Shown: positions 1 through 9,627 of the stretch, piece after piece | How positions within the stretch are numbered: position 1 is the first letter of the stretch | Layout of the letters: every line of letters starts with the position of its first letter | Source of the DNA: Corynebacterium diphtheriae | GTDB lineage: Bacteria > Actinomycetota > Actinomycetes > Mycobacteriales > Mycobacteriaceae | Length of the DNA: 64,000 bases | Assembly (NCBI RefSeq): GCF_001457455.1 | Contig: NZ_LN831026.1 | Location: 1,550,001-1,614,000 of the forward strand | Direction of reading: 5' to 3' | Position numbers and translations under genes: made by a program | The notes under the pieces: generated by a model | Databases searched by the model: none | Told to the model about the DNA's origin: nothing | What the model saw: the letters and a program-made list of their open reading frames with translations, nothing else

Positions 1-60
1 CGATGCCCATCCAAGAAGTGAGTCGGTGAGATCTGCAATTGGATGAACTGGCTCGGTCAT
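1..60 (-). CDS. 5' end of an unrecognised protein (partial)
   Basis: The first 20 codons of a minus-strand gene run off the left edge (reads MTEPVHPIADL...). An AGAGGA ribosome site lies a few bases before the ATG. It follows smc in the same direction after about 100 bases. Twenty residues are too few to name a family. The start is convincing because of the ribosome site and the clean frame. Confidence 0.55.
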   Translation of the reverse strand, partial: MTEPVHPIADLTDSLLGWAS

Positions 61-164
61 GAATCCTCTTTCTTTCGGTGTCTTGACAGGTCGTGAGATG
101 AAAAAGACAAGACAAAAACAATACAACGAATTCGCGTGCGATCTTAAATCGTTCGCAGGTTAGT

Positions 165-3100
165 CTACTCTGCGGGTTGAGGCTCAGGAAGCTTGGTGAC
201 GTCTGGTGTCATTCGCTGCGAAATTACCCGCGTAATACCGTCACCACGCATGGTCACCCCATACAAAACGTTTGCTACATCCATTGTCGGCTTTTGGTGT
301 GTAATAACGATCAGCTGTGAGTCATCACGTAGTTCTTGGAACAGTGCAATAAGTCGACGCAGGTTGACGTCGTCAAGCGCCGCCTCGACTTCATCCATCA
401 CATAGAACGGAGATGGGCGCGCACGGAAGATGGCAACCAACATCGCCAATGCAGTCAACGACTTCTCGCCACCTGAAAGCAACGACAGGCGCTTGACTCG
501 TTTCCCAGGAGGTCGAGCTTCTACTTCGATACCAGTCGTTAACATATCGTGTGGTTCGGTGAGCACAAGACGTCCCTCACCACCTGGAAATAAGGTGGCA
601 AATACCCGAGGAAACTCGGCTTCTACGTCTTTCCAAGCGTCGGTAAAAAGTTGCAGAATTTTGGCGTCTACGTCGTTGATAACGCCATGAAGATCACGTC
701 GTGCTTGTTCCACGTCAGCTAACTGCGTAGACAGGAATTCATAGCGCTCTTCTAGTGCTTTGAATTCTTCGAGCGCCAACGGATTGACTTTTCCTAAGGC
801 ATTGAGATCTTTTTCCGCATTTTTCAGGCGCACTCGTTGTGCTCCAATATCAAAGCCTTCATGAGGTGTGTAATCACGCATGAGATCTGAAATCGCAATG
901 CCTAATTGCTCAACAATTTTCTCGTGAGCTTCTTCAAGGCGTACCTGCGCTTGTCCTAATGACAATTCCGCAGCATGAGATTTCTCCGTTAAACGATTCG
1001 CGTTCGTTCGAAGCGCGGAAACTGTATCTTTCGCCGCAGACACTCGAGCAGAGATGACTCCACGTTGTGCGATCGCATTTTCTTTCCACTGAGTTGCACG
1101 AGCAAGCGCATCGTCAACACGCTCAGCTACCACGAGGCATTGCTGCGCCACCACGCTCGCAATTTCCGCTTTTCGACGCTGCCGCGCCACAGCTTGATCA
1201 TGACGTGCCCTCGCCTGACGCTCATATTCTGCTTGACGACGAAGCCCATCACCGCGTCCTCGGATATGTTCGGCTTTGTCTTGTGCAGTACGTAGGCTCA
1301 ACCGAGCCTCTACTTCCATAGATCGCATATGAGATAACGCAGCTGCGGCTTCATCACGTTCGCTGGTTGAAGGTTCCTCTTCTGAGTTATCTTCTTCTAC
1401 TCGCGACAATCGATCAGAAGTCTCTTCCCACAGCAGTCGTAGTTGGCTCAACCGGTCTTGGGCTTCCTGGACCCGCAACGCGTGCCGACGAAGTTCCTGT
1501 TTCCTAGCTTCTGCCTCATGCGAGACAGCTTCTACTCGCCGAGATAAGTTTTCAACGACAATTTCTTGTTCGCGGCACACTGCTTGCGCCTGAGCGGACC
1601 GCACGCGTGCCTCATCAGCAGCCTGATGCGCACCGTTGAGCGTGCCAGCAAGCTCCACCCGTTGCAGGCGAGCTACTTCTAAATCCTTTTCAGCTTGGTC
1701 GATTTCAGCAGCAATCTCGACAGCAGATCGCTCTGCAGACCCAACGGCAACCCAGCCATGGCCCCACATCGTTCCGTCTACACACACAGCACGCAACCGC
1801 GGATCGTGGTTGACCACTTCACGTCCGTGTTCATAGGAATCTACGAGCACCACATCTGCCAAAATTTGAACGATCGTTGAACTTACCTCTGGAGCTAATT
1901 CAACATAATCCAGCAGCCACGAGGCGTAATGAGGCAAATCCGTAGCGAGTCGCCAATCATGGTCTTCGCCTGGAGTTATAACGATGTGACGCGCCAGTGA
2001 TTCAATATCAAGTGCTTGTAGTTCAGCTGTTGTAGTTTCTCCTACTAGCGCCTCAGCAACCGGCCCCAACGCGGCCGCAATTGCTTTTTCCATGCCGCGC
2101 TGAGGAATAATGTAGCGGTCGACCCCATAGAAACTTTGCAGCTTTTCCCATTGTTCGACCGCATTTCGAGTCATCCGATGCGATTCGAGCGTCTCAATCT
2201 TGGACTCCAACCGCGATATCGATTTATCGATGTCGCTTTGTTGTTCTCGTAGCTGTTCCAATCGACTATCTGCGGCACGAGATTCATTCAGAGCAGCATC
2301 ACGTGACTGCGATAATGGTTCAATGCGTGAACGTGCTTCTTGCGCCTGCGTTTGACAGTCTTTGTGCTCTGCGTCCTTGCTCCGAGCTTGAGCAGCTATA
2401 TCGGATTCCGCTTCACGCAACCGCTCTAGCTCTGCTTCAGCAGCAACAATGTGCTCCCGCTGCTGACTTTCAAGAGTTAGGAGCCGAACAATTCCTTCGC
2501 GGCGATCAGCAATAGCACGAACCTGGGCCAAATGCTCTCGATCCGCACGCTGTGCTCGCTCCTCAAGCTCAGCAACATTGTCTTGGATCGATTCCAACCG
2601 TTCGCTCAGAATGTCTACGGTTTCTTCTGCTTCTGCATATTCGGCATCAGCGCGTGCAGCTTTTTCTGCCAACTCATCTGGATCCGGACCCGAATACCGT
2701 ACTTCTGAAAAGTTTTTCGCACGATCCGTAGCAATCCTTTGTGTAGCAGAAACCCGCTCAGCTAATGAGGACAGTTCAAACCACAACTGCTGGGATTTTT
2801 CCGCCTCAGGATTAATCTTCCCCAAAGCATCTTCCGCCTCAAGTTGTGCTCCTGTTGCTTCTTCTAATTGTTCGGTGACTTCCTCAAGTTTTTCCGCAAT
2901 GGAATCATGATGCGACTGCGCGTCTTTTAACGAGCTCGCTAACGAATGAATCTGATAACCAGCAATGCGCAATCGAGCATCGCGGACTTCAGATTGGATG
3001 GTTGCGGCCTTGCGTGCTGCCTCAGCCTGCCGAGCCAAGGGCTTGAGCTGCTTACCAAGTTCTGCTGTGAGGTCACTAAGACGATCGAGATTCGCCTGCA

Positions 3101-3650
3101 TTCCTACCAACTTGCGCTGAGCTTTTTCTTTTCGTCGTCGATGTTTCAGCACACCAGCAGCTTCTTCAATAAAAGCTCGGCGATCTTCAGGCCGCGATTC
3201 CAAAATTTGAGATAGTCGCCCCTGACCAACGATCACATGCATTTCACGGCCTATGCCGGAATCGGACAAAAGCTCCTGGATATCCATCAGACGCGCTTTA
3301 TGCCCATTAATTTCATACTCGCCGCCACCATCTCGAAACATTCGGCGAGTTACTGATACCTCGGTGTACTCGATAGGCAAAGCACCATCAGAATTATCGA
3401 TCGTCAAAGTTACTTCGGCGCGACCTAGCGGCTTGCGATCTCCTGCCCCAGCAAAGATCACATCTTCCATTTTGCCGCCGCGCAGGTTCTTAGCTCCTTG
3501 TTCCCCCATAACCCACGCGAGCGCATCCACAACGTTCGATTTTCCGGAACCATTAGGGCCAACAACTGCACAGATTCCGGGTTCGAATTTTAGCGTGGTG
3601 GCAGACGCAAACGATTTGAATCCCTTAAGCGTCAGCGACTTTAAATACAC
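165..3650 (-). CDS. smc: Chromosome segregation protein SMC
   Basis: SMC ATPase of 1161 residues, the core of the condensin that compacts and helps separate sister chromosomes. The N-terminal head has the Walker A motif GPNGSGKS at residues 31-38. Long heptad-rich coiled coils flank a hinge at about residues 500-650. The C-terminal head has the signature LSLLSGGEKS from about 1055 and Walker B FYVMDE at about 1082-1087. Length and domain order are normal for actinobacterial SMC. The start is GTG at 3650, with no strong ribosome site, 24 bases after the acylphosphatase stop, so the two are probably co-transcribed. Orthologous order (SMC next to acylphosphatase, MutM and RNase III) is known from mycobacteria. 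Confidence 0.97.
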   Translation of the reverse strand: MYLKSLTLKGFKSFASATTLKFEPGICAVVGPNGSGKSNVVDALAWVMGEQGAKNLRGGKMEDVIFAGAGDRKPLGRAEVTLTIDNSDGALPIEYTEVSVTRRMFRDGGGEYEINGHKARLMDIQELLSDSGIGREMHVIVGQGRLSQILESRPEDRRAFIEEAAGVLKHRRRKEKAQRKLVGMQANLDRLSDLTAELGKQLKPLARQAEAARKAATIQSEVRDARLRIAGYQIHSLASSLKDAQSHHDSIAEKLEEVTEQLEEATGAQLEAEDALGKINPEAEKSQQLWFELSSLAERVSATQRIATDRAKNFSEVRYSGPDPDELAEKAARADAEYAEAEETVDILSERLESIQDNVAELEERAQRADREHLAQVRAIADRREGIVRLLTLESQQREHIVAAEAELERLREAESDIAAQARSKDAEHKDCQTQAQEARSRIEPLSQSRDAALNESRAADSRLEQLREQQSDIDKSISRLESKIETLESHRMTRNAVEQWEKLQSFYGVDRYIIPQRGMEKAIAAALGPVAEALVGETTTAELQALDIESLARHIVITPGEDHDWRLATDLPHYASWLLDYVELAPEVSSTIVQILADVVLVDSYEHGREVVNHDPRLRAVCVDGTMWGHGWVAVGSAERSAVEIAAEIDQAEKDLEVARLQRVELAGTLNGAHQAADEARVRSAQAQAVCREQEIVVENLSRRVEAVSHEAEARKQELRRHALRVQEAQDRLSQLRLLWEETSDRLSRVEEDNSEEEPSTSERDEAAAALSHMRSMEVEARLSLRTAQDKAEHIRGRGDGLRRQAEYERQARARHDQAVARQRRKAEIASVVAQQCLVVAERVDDALARATQWKENAIAQRGVISARVSAAKDTVSALRTNANRLTEKSHAAELSLGQAQVRLEEAHEKIVEQLGIAISDLMRDYTPHEGFDIGAQRVRLKNAEKDLNALGKVNPLALEEFKALEERYEFLSTQLADVEQARRDLHGVINDVDAKILQLFTDAWKDVEAEFPRVFATLFPGGEGRLVLTEPHDMLTTGIEVEARPPGKRVKRLSLLSGGEKSLTALAMLVAIFRARPSPFYVMDEVEAALDDVNLRRLIALFQELRDDSQLIVITHQKPTMDVANVLYGVTMRGDGITRVISQRMTPDVTKLPEPQPAE

Positions 3651-3674
3651 TCGTGGGATTCTAGCAAACCTGCA

Positions 3675-3962
3675 CTAGCGAGTGCGGAACCCTACTTCCC
3701 CCTTGGGTGAAGACCAGCGCTCCACAACCGTATCAACTCGGCCTGGGCGCCCCGAATGATCATGCGCGGAAAGCCTGCGCAATAATTCTTCGCACAAATG
3801 CTTTGGGCCTTCGGCCACTACGCAGACGCGACCGTCGACAAGATTGGAAGCAGAACCAGCCAATGCGAGTTCCTTTGCTTGGGAGTACACCCACCAGCGA
3901 AATCCCACTCCCTGTACTGTGCCAAGTACCCACGCAGTGAGCCGTGCATTCGCATCATGCAT
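3675..3962 (-). CDS. acyP: Acylphosphatase
   Basis: Small cytoplasmic enzyme of 95 residues that hydrolyses carboxyl-phosphate bonds. The family signature GTVQGVGFRWWV lies near residues 14-25 and contains the phosphate-binding loop and the catalytic Arg (FRWW). The second half of the active site, an Asn, is in SNLVDGRV at about residues 39-46. Its ATG overlaps the stop of the upstream symporter by one base (TAATG), which suggests translational coupling. It lies between the symporter and smc, all on the minus strand. Confidence 0.93.
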   Translation of the reverse strand: MHDANARLTAWVLGTVQGVGFRWWVYSQAKELALAGSASNLVDGRVCVVAEGPKHLCEELLRRLSAHDHSGRPGRVDTVVERWSSPKGEVGFRTR

Positions 3963-5428
3963 TAGACTTCGCGCACAATCTTGTGATCGCGACGCGTGAC
4001 CGGATCAGACCCGTCCCAGCATTCGACGTTACGAACATTCGGAAGCATATCGCGGTGGAATACTGGATCAAGTCCCTTAGCCTTTTGCTGGTTGTAGTTC
4101 TTAAGCAGAGCAACCGCCACGCCACCCAGAGGCACGATAGCGATCAGGTTAATAACCACCATGGTTGCAGCGAATGTATCGCCCAAAGCCCAGACCAACG
4201 GCAATGGACCAATTGCGCCACCAAATACACAAGCGACAACGATCAAACGGAAAATCGTCATAGTGATCTTCGATTGCGTAAAGAACTCAATATTGGACTG
4301 TGCCAAGAATGTATTACCGATAACCGATGAGAACGCCAAGAAGAACAAAATAACAGTGATGAAGTGTGTACCCCACGCACCGACTTCTCCGCTCAATGCC
4401 TGCTGGGTAAGCGTGGCACCTCTAACGTCTGCACCATATTCTGGATCGCTCAGCAAAATGATAAACGCGGTAATCGAGCACACGAGAATGGTGTCAAAGT
4501 AAACGCCCAAAGTCTGTACCAGTCCTTGCTTTACTGGGTGCGAAACATTAGCAGTAGCTGCTGCATTGGGAGCAGAGCCTTGTCCTGCTTCATTAGAGAA
4601 CAAACCACGACGCATTCCGTTCATGAAAGCCGCTCCAACAGTGGCACCTGCGATCTCTTGGAAACCCAAAGCATGCGAAATAATGTCTCCGAACATGCCA
4701 GGAATCTTTTCGATGTTAAGTACCAGCACAATAATGCCGATGACCATGTAAGCCAGCGCCATGAGAGGAACCACAATTTGGGTGAAGTTCGCAATGCGCT
4801 GCACGCCACCAAAAATGATGACACCAGTCAGCAATGCCAATACTGCGCCAACGATAATTTTGAATTGATTATCGCTCGTACCCAGCGATTCTCCTACAGC
4901 CTCAGCAATAGAGTTCGACTGAATCGAGTTATACACAAAGCCGTAAGTAAAAGTGATCGCTACACCAAAAACGACGGCCAACCATTTCGCGTTCAGTCCA
5001 CGCGTCATATAAAACGCAGGGCCGCCACGATAGGTGCCGTCATCAGTTTTAGTTTTCCACAGCTGTGCCAGTGTTGATTCCACGAATGCAGTTGCACCAC
5101 CCAACAGAGCAATCATCCACATCCAGAACACGGCACCAGGACCGCCTAGGGTGATTGCCACTGCAACACCTGCAACGTTTCCGGTTCCCACACGTGAAGC
5201 AGCAGAAATTGTAAACGCCTTGAATGCAGAGATACCTTCTGCGTCAGTATGAGATTTTAGGGTGTCGTTCTTTTCCACGACTGCTCGGAACATATCCGGA
5301 ATCATCCGAATTTGGACGAGGATCGTGCGCCACGCGAAATAAAAACCGGCTGCTATTAGAAGAAATGGAATGATCTTCCAATAATTATCGTTAATGTCAT
5401 CTGTGATGAACGTCTGCAGGCTTTCCAT
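3962..5428 (-). CDS. Sodium:alanine symporter family (AGCS) protein
   Basis: Integral membrane carrier of 488 residues with about ten hydrophobic segments, belonging to the AGCS family of Na+ (or H+)-coupled alanine/glycine importers. Family signs are the block SAASRVGTGNVAGVAVAI (about residues 74-91), GGPGAVFWMWMIALLGG, and SNEAGQGSAPNAAA near the middle. The substrate is inferred from the family only. The gene starts the short unit with acyP and smc through a one-base overlap. In mycobacteria this slot holds a different gene, so the symporter is a corynebacterial addition to the cluster. Confidence 0.92.
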   Translation of the reverse strand: MESLQTFITDDINDNYWKIIPFLLIAAGFYFAWRTILVQIRMIPDMFRAVVEKNDTLKSHTDAEGISAFKAFTISAASRVGTGNVAGVAVAITLGGPGAVFWMWMIALLGGATAFVESTLAQLWKTKTDDGTYRGGPAFYMTRGLNAKWLAVVFGVAITFTYGFVYNSIQSNSIAEAVGESLGTSDNQFKIIVGAVLALLTGVIIFGGVQRIANFTQIVVPLMALAYMVIGIIVLVLNIEKIPGMFGDIISHALGFQEIAGATVGAAFMNGMRRGLFSNEAGQGSAPNAAATANVSHPVKQGLVQTLGVYFDTILVCSITAFIILLSDPEYGADVRGATLTQQALSGEVGAWGTHFITVILFFLAFSSVIGNTFLAQSNIEFFTQSKITMTIFRLIVVACVFGGAIGPLPLVWALGDTFAATMVVINLIAIVPLGGVAVALLKNYNQQKAKGLDPVFHRDMLPNVRNVECWDGSDPVTRRDHKIVREV

Positions 5429-5527
5429 AGAGTGAAATAGTACTGGCCCATGCAGCCATCACGTAAATTTACCTATGGTTTTGATAACGTTTTCCGCGAC
5501 AATGCTATGTCGATCACTCATTGTGGC

Positions 5528-6418
5528 CTAGTGCATAAGCTGACAACGTGGGCAAAAATGACTCGAGCGGTTAGCAAACTTTTCGCGGATAATATTCGTA
5601 CCACAGCGATCGCACGCTTGGCCTTGCTGGCCGTATGCATGAAGCGATACATCAAAATACCCCGATTGGCCATTGACGTTAACATAAAGAGAATCGAAGC
5701 TAGTTCCTCCTTTGTCTAAAGCCGCGTTCATGACTCGCTGACCGTGTTCGAGCAAATTACTTAATTGTGCGACAGACAAATGCGACGCAGAAGTTTGTGG
5801 ATGGATTCGTGCAGCCCACAACATCTCATCGGCGTAAATATTGCCTATTCCAGAGACAATTTCTTGGTTAAGCAGAACTCTTTTAATCTCACTATTTTTC
5901 TTGCGGATCAATCGCGCTAGATTTTCTCTTTTAAGTTGAGGGTCCAAAAGATCACGCGCTATGTGAGTGATCTGTTCTGGAACGCAACCGTGAGCAGTTT
6001 CTACAAATGTGGTGGGCGCCCAATAACCAAAAGTGCGCTGATCGACAAACCAAAGTTCGAAGCATTCCTGAGCATCTGAGCGAACAATTGTGGTACGAAT
6101 TCTACGATGAGGATGCAGAGTCGAGTTTTGAGCTTTTATCAGCATTTGACCGCTCATTCCCAAATGAACCAGTAGCCCTTGCTGGGGAGATCCGCATGCA
6201 GAATCACCATGGCTTGTAAGCTCAAACCACAAAAATTTGCCACGGCGACCTATGCGCGTGACCTCACGACCTCGTAGCGACCCTATGAGTTCGGCGGCCC
6301 CGCCTTCGACTGTCCTAATGCTGCGGGGGTGCTCAACGGCAACATCAGTGATAGTTGCGCCAAGCACATAAGGTGTAAGCCCGCGACGTACAACCTCAAC
6401 TTCGGGAAGCTCAGGCAT
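5528..6418 (-). CDS. mutM: Formamidopyrimidine-DNA glycosylase
   Basis: Base-excision repair glycosylase/AP lyase of 296 residues that removes 8-oxoguanine and formamidopyrimidines. It begins MPELPEVE, where Pro2 is the catalytic nucleophile and Glu3 the acid. The Lys of RGKFLWFEL (about residue 60) fits the conserved DNA-contact loop. A C-terminal zinc finger has Cys269, Cys272, Cys289 and Cys292. The start is fixed by the family N terminus and a GGAGG site just upstream. It lies 17 bases after rnc in the same direction. Confidence 0.96.
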   Translation of the reverse strand: MPELPEVEVVRRGLTPYVLGATITDVAVEHPRSIRTVEGGAAELIGSLRGREVTRIGRRGKFLWFELTSHGDSACGSPQQGLLVHLGMSGQMLIKAQNSTLHPHRRIRTTIVRSDAQECFELWFVDQRTFGYWAPTTFVETAHGCVPEQITHIARDLLDPQLKRENLARLIRKKNSEIKRVLLNQEIVSGIGNIYADEMLWAARIHPQTSASHLSVAQLSNLLEHGQRVMNAALDKGGTSFDSLYVNVNGQSGYFDVSLHAYGQQGQACDRCGTNIIREKFANRSSHFCPRCQLMH

Positions 6419-6435
6419 GAAGATCCTCCGAGTTG

Positions 6436-7185
6436 TTAGACAAACGCGGGATTATCTTGAAGGAAGCCAACCGCTTTGTGGGCTGCAGCTTGCTCCGCAA
6501 GTTTTTTGTTTGTTCCAACACCAGTTCCTAGCACAGTGCCATGAACTGCAACCTCTGCTGTGAAAGTTTGCTCATGCTCTGGACCTGTAACAGTAGAAGT
6601 ATATGTTGGCATCTCAAGGTTGCGCTCTGCCAAACGCTCTTGCAAGGTGGTTTTCCAGTCTTGGTGAAGACCCGTAGCGCTTGCCGTATCAATTTTGTGC
6701 TTGAACAGACGAAGCACCGTGCCCCGAGCAATTTCAAAACCATGCGCTAGGTAGATAGCGCCGAGAAGCGCCTCCGTCGTATCTGCGAGAATTGAGTCTT
6801 TGCTGCGACCGTCGTGAAGCTGTTCACCTTTACCCAGCAAAATGTGCTGCCCTAGGTTAATTTCGCGAGCAATGTCTGCAAGCCCATAACGGCTCACAAT
6901 ATTCGCGCGCATCTTGGAAATATCGCTTTCAGGGCTCGAGGTGTACTGCTGATACAACTGCCCTGCGACAGAAAGTCCTAAGACGGAATCGCCTAGAAAT
7001 TCTAGGCGCTCATTGTTGGGCAGCATGCCATTTTCGTTTGCAAACGAACGGTGTGTTAACGCCAGCACGAGTAGCTCACGTGGGATGTCAACCCCCAACG
7101 CATCAATCAGTGGTTGGTGATCAACGCTCTCGAATTCAAGTCGTAGCGCCTGCTCACCAGTGACGCGCTTTTTTCTCCTGCTCAC
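6436..7185 (-). CDS. rnc: Ribonuclease III
   Basis: Double-strand-specific endoribonuclease that processes rRNA and structured mRNAs. The 249-residue reading has the catalytic signature NERLEFLGDS at about residues 58-67, and a C-terminal double-stranded-RNA-binding domain (about 175-245). An open frame extends to a TTG at 7209, but the better start is the GTG at 7185. That GTG overlaps the TGA of the preceding DUF177 gene (GTGA) and has GGAGAA eight bases upstream. The overlap implies coupled translation. Confidence 0.95.
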   Translation of the reverse strand: MSRRKKRVTGEQALRLEFESVDHQPLIDALGVDIPRELLVLALTHRSFANENGMLPNNERLEFLGDSVLGLSVAGQLYQQYTSSPESDISKMRANIVSRYGLADIAREINLGQHILLGKGEQLHDGRSKDSILADTTEALLGAIYLAHGFEIARGTVLRLFKHKIDTASATGLHQDWKTTLQERLAERNLEMPTYTSTVTGPEHEQTFTAEVAVHGTVLGTGVGTNKKLAEQAAAHKAVGFLQDNPAFV

Positions 7186-7712
7186 AGGAACTTCTCCAAT
7201 CCAGCCCAACGAGGATCAACTAGTTCTGTTTCTCCTGCAATACCATCAGGTTCTGGCACCTCAGAATCCGACTGCACACAACCGCCTTCACACTGTGGAT
7301 TAAACGGCAGTGACATCCCCGCCTCATCGATAACAGCTTGCAGAATATCCACAGTGTCACCGGTAATAACCGTGACATCGTCGTCTTCACCGTCACCGTC
7401 ATCTCCAGTGATAAAGTCTTCGGTCAACGCAAACACTTCGTTAATATGAAATTGCGCCTGCGGTGCCATGTGCTGGAGACACCGCACACACTCACCAGAG
7501 AGCTCCGCAGACACATCTGCATCCACCATTAATGCATCTCCGAGTGGAGTAATGGTGGCATTGACTGTAACGTCACCGTTTTCGGGAATCGCAATCATCG
7601 CAGGGCCAATTCGGACAGGGCTGGGGCCTGTCTGCTGCATCGACGCTGGAACTGCACTGCCGCGTACCAAAGTTCCAACGTTAAAAACAAAGGGAGAAGA
7701 CTCAGTATTCAT
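7182..7712 (-). CDS. DUF177 (YceD-type) protein
   Basis: Acidic protein of 176 residues with the DUF177 pattern: a CVRCLQ pair near the middle and a CEGGC pair near the C terminus that could bind metal. In many bacteria this family is encoded directly before rpmF (ribosomal protein L32) and is linked to rRNA or ribosome biology. Here, as in mycobacteria, it precedes rnc and overlaps it by four bases (GTGA). Molecular activity is unknown. Confidence 0.88.
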   Translation of the reverse strand: MNTESSPFVFNVGTLVRGSAVPASMQQTGPSPVRIGPAMIAIPENGDVTVNATITPLGDALMVDADVSAELSGECVRCLQHMAPQAQFHINEVFALTEDFITGDDGDGEDDDVTVITGDTVDILQAVIDEAGMSLPFNPQCEGGCVQSDSEVPEPDGIAGETELVDPRWAGLEKFL

Positions 7713-7752
7713 CGTTGCACTAGTGTACTCGCGTCACGATATCTTCGGTGAA

Positions 7753-8466
7753 TTATGACTGTGAATGGTTCCCACCGCCGGACGCGCCGGCACCACGTCG
7801 CAAAGCTGCTCGATCACGAGAGATCGTCCGCAATGTAGACGACAAGGATTCCTCGAGATCCGCTAGCTTGTTTTCTACAAAGGTGTCGCATTCTTTGCGC
7901 AGTCTGTTGGAGTCTGCATGCGCCGCGTCTACTACCCTATGGGCCTCTTCGTTCGCACGACGGACCACTTCAGCTTCGCTCACCAGTCGCTGTTGTTCTG
8001 CAAGTCCATCGTCAACAGAGCGCTGGTATTGATCATTACCGCTTGCGATAAGTCGCTCGGCCTCAGCCTGCGCACGATTTACGGTATCGTCCGCTTCACG
8101 ACGGGCACCGTCCACGAGACGATCTGCCTCGTCCTGAGCTTGGCGTACCACGCGTTCTGCGTGTTCTTCAGCGTCTGCGACTAATGCATCGGCTTCTTCA
8201 CGGGACTGCGTCACATTACGATGAGCTTCCTCGTTAGCCTCATCAATTGTTGTGCGTGCGCGTTCTTGCGCACCGCGCAAAATCTCATCTTGTTGATCGA
8301 TCACATCTTGAGCATCATCAATTTCATTAGGCAGCGCATTACGTGCCTCATCGATCAAAGCAAGCATATGATGCCGTGGAACCATACAGTTTGAGGTCAT
8401 CGGGACGCCGGTGGACTTTTCTAGTATGTCAATAAGTTCATCGAAGCATTCGAATACGCGGTACAT
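7753..8466 (-). CDS. SepIVA/DivIVA-like septum protein
   Basis: Coiled-coil protein of 237 residues starting MYRVFECFDELIDILEKS. The N terminus, the phrase VPMTSNCMVPR, and the position before DUF177-rnc-mutM match mycobacterial SepIVA, a DivIVA-domain protein required for septation. Residues about 60-200 are a continuous charged coiled coil (repeated EADRL/EAERL blocks). The Gly/Ser-rich tail is short. The frame is open to a TTG at 8484 and has another ATG at 8475. 8466 was chosen from the family N terminus because no good ribosome site separates the options. By family it should act at the inner membrane/septum; this is inference from homology and gene order. Confidence 0.85.
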   Translation of the reverse strand: MYRVFECFDELIDILEKSTGVPMTSNCMVPRHHMLALIDEARNALPNEIDDAQDVIDQQDEILRGAQERARTTIDEANEEAHRNVTQSREEADALVADAEEHAERVVRQAQDEADRLVDGARREADDTVNRAQAEAERLIASGNDQYQRSVDDGLAEQQRLVSEAEVVRRANEEAHRVVDAAHADSNRLRKECDTFVENKLADLEESLSSTLRTISRDRAALRRGAGASGGGNHSQS

Positions 8467-8594
8467 GATAAACATGGTAACCAAGTAACTGTTGTGTCGC
8501 TTGTTAATATCAACGCGTGTTGCCCCTTTATAGAGTTCTACCTCTTATTATTGCAACAAAAAGACCCCTCTGACACTAGTCAATTTTTTCGACC

Positions 8595-8608
8595 GACTAG
8601 TACTAGAG
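8595..8608. repeat. Left copy of a 14-bp direct repeat (probable target-site duplication)
   Basis: GACTAGTACTAGAG occurs here, ending exactly where the TGTCATGTCC terminus begins. It occurs again at 15692-15705, starting exactly after the opposite IS terminus. Its centre CTAGTACTAG is a palindrome. The position fits a duplication made on insertion of the whole 8609-15691 block. Duplications of 4-15 bp are known for IS481-type elements. Confidence 0.75.
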
Positions 8609-8687
8609 TGTCATGTCCATAAACTTCCTGGACTCCGCGTCAAAAAACTAACTGGACTCCGAGTCCAAGAAGTCACTAGACATCACA
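8609..8687. mobile_element. 79-bp MITE-like IS end fragment
   Basis: The stretch 8614-8687 matches 15618-15691, the right end of the IS, with a single difference in 74 bases and in the same orientation. It holds two complete 24-bp repeats (8624-8647, 8648-8671). Its outer left end TGTCATGTCCAT resembles the IS left end TGTTATGTCCAT, and its inner right end is the IS right end, so it has terminal inverted repeats itself. It forms the left border of the composite block. Confidence 0.8.
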
Positions 8688-8695
8688 ATAACAAC

Positions 8696-9479
8696 CTAGT
8701 CGCGGTAAACCTCAGGGTCCTTGTTGAGCCAAGCGTAAACGCCACCAATGAGGAAGCCACCGCCGATGACGTTGCCGATCCACACCAGGGACCAGTTGGT
8801 CAGCACAGCACCCAAGGTGAAGCCGTCAGGCAGCGGGGTGGAGCAGAAGAAGGTTAGCGTCATCAGGCAGAAGTTTGCGATAACGTGCTCGAGGCTCAGG
8901 CCCACGAAGCAGGCGATAATCGGCACGATGACGAAGAACTTGGACACGATCTCCTTGGCAAAGACGGCACCAATAATGGCCATGTTGACCACGAAGTTGG
9001 CGAGCATACCTTCAACCAACAGGCCTGCAGGGTCTTTCTCCAGCTTGCCCATGGACAAGGTGGAAATGAGGTGGGTCGGGTCGACATGGCCCAGCTTCGC
9101 AGACATGCCCATTGCCGCTGCGAAGAGAGCCGCACCGACGAGGTTGAAGAACGTGGTCACGATGAGCAACCACAGGCCCCTTGCCCCAGCCAACCTGCTT
9201 ATTGATGGCGCCGTAGACTACATACATCATGCTGCCGGTAGCCAGTTCGGCGCCCAGGATAACGATGGCAAAAAGGCCGAGGCCGAAGAACAGAGCGAAG
9301 ACAGGAGCTCCGAGGCCCTCTGCATGCTTTTCGACGGCCTGTCCCAGAACCGGCAACGCCGTGCCGATGACTAGGTACACGCCCGTCAGAATCGAACGGA
9401 CGGCAAAGCGGCCAAAAGACGCATCCAGAAGCGTGACTTTCTTGTTTACCGCGGCAGCCGCGGTTTCATTGAGAGACAT
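8696..9479 (-). pseudogene. Formate/nitrite transporter (FNT) family gene, frameshifted
   Basis: Two overlapping frames together give one FNT-family channel of about 260 residues. The 5' frame (from ATG 9479) covers the first helices up to YVVYGAINKQVGWGK. The second frame (8696 to about 9180) continues with LWLLIVTTFFNLVGAAL and ends WLNKDPEVYRD. The switch falls at a run of four C (plus strand 9177-9180). Removing one base restores a continuous protein, so a single-base insertion is the likely lesion. FNT proteins are pentameric channels for formate, nitrite or hydrosulfide; the substrate here is unknown. As read, no full channel is made. A sequencing error is possible. Confidence 0.85.
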
Positions 9480-9627
9480 GTTTTTAAAAAAATTACTCCG
9501 GCCGCGCCATCCAACTCAAGTTTCCCCACGACACCCCCACGTCCACCATGTTATCCCTGTGATTTTTGGGACACCCGTTAAAATGGGCATGTTCATATTC
9601 TCTACGCGCGCAAAGGAGCGTTTCCTC

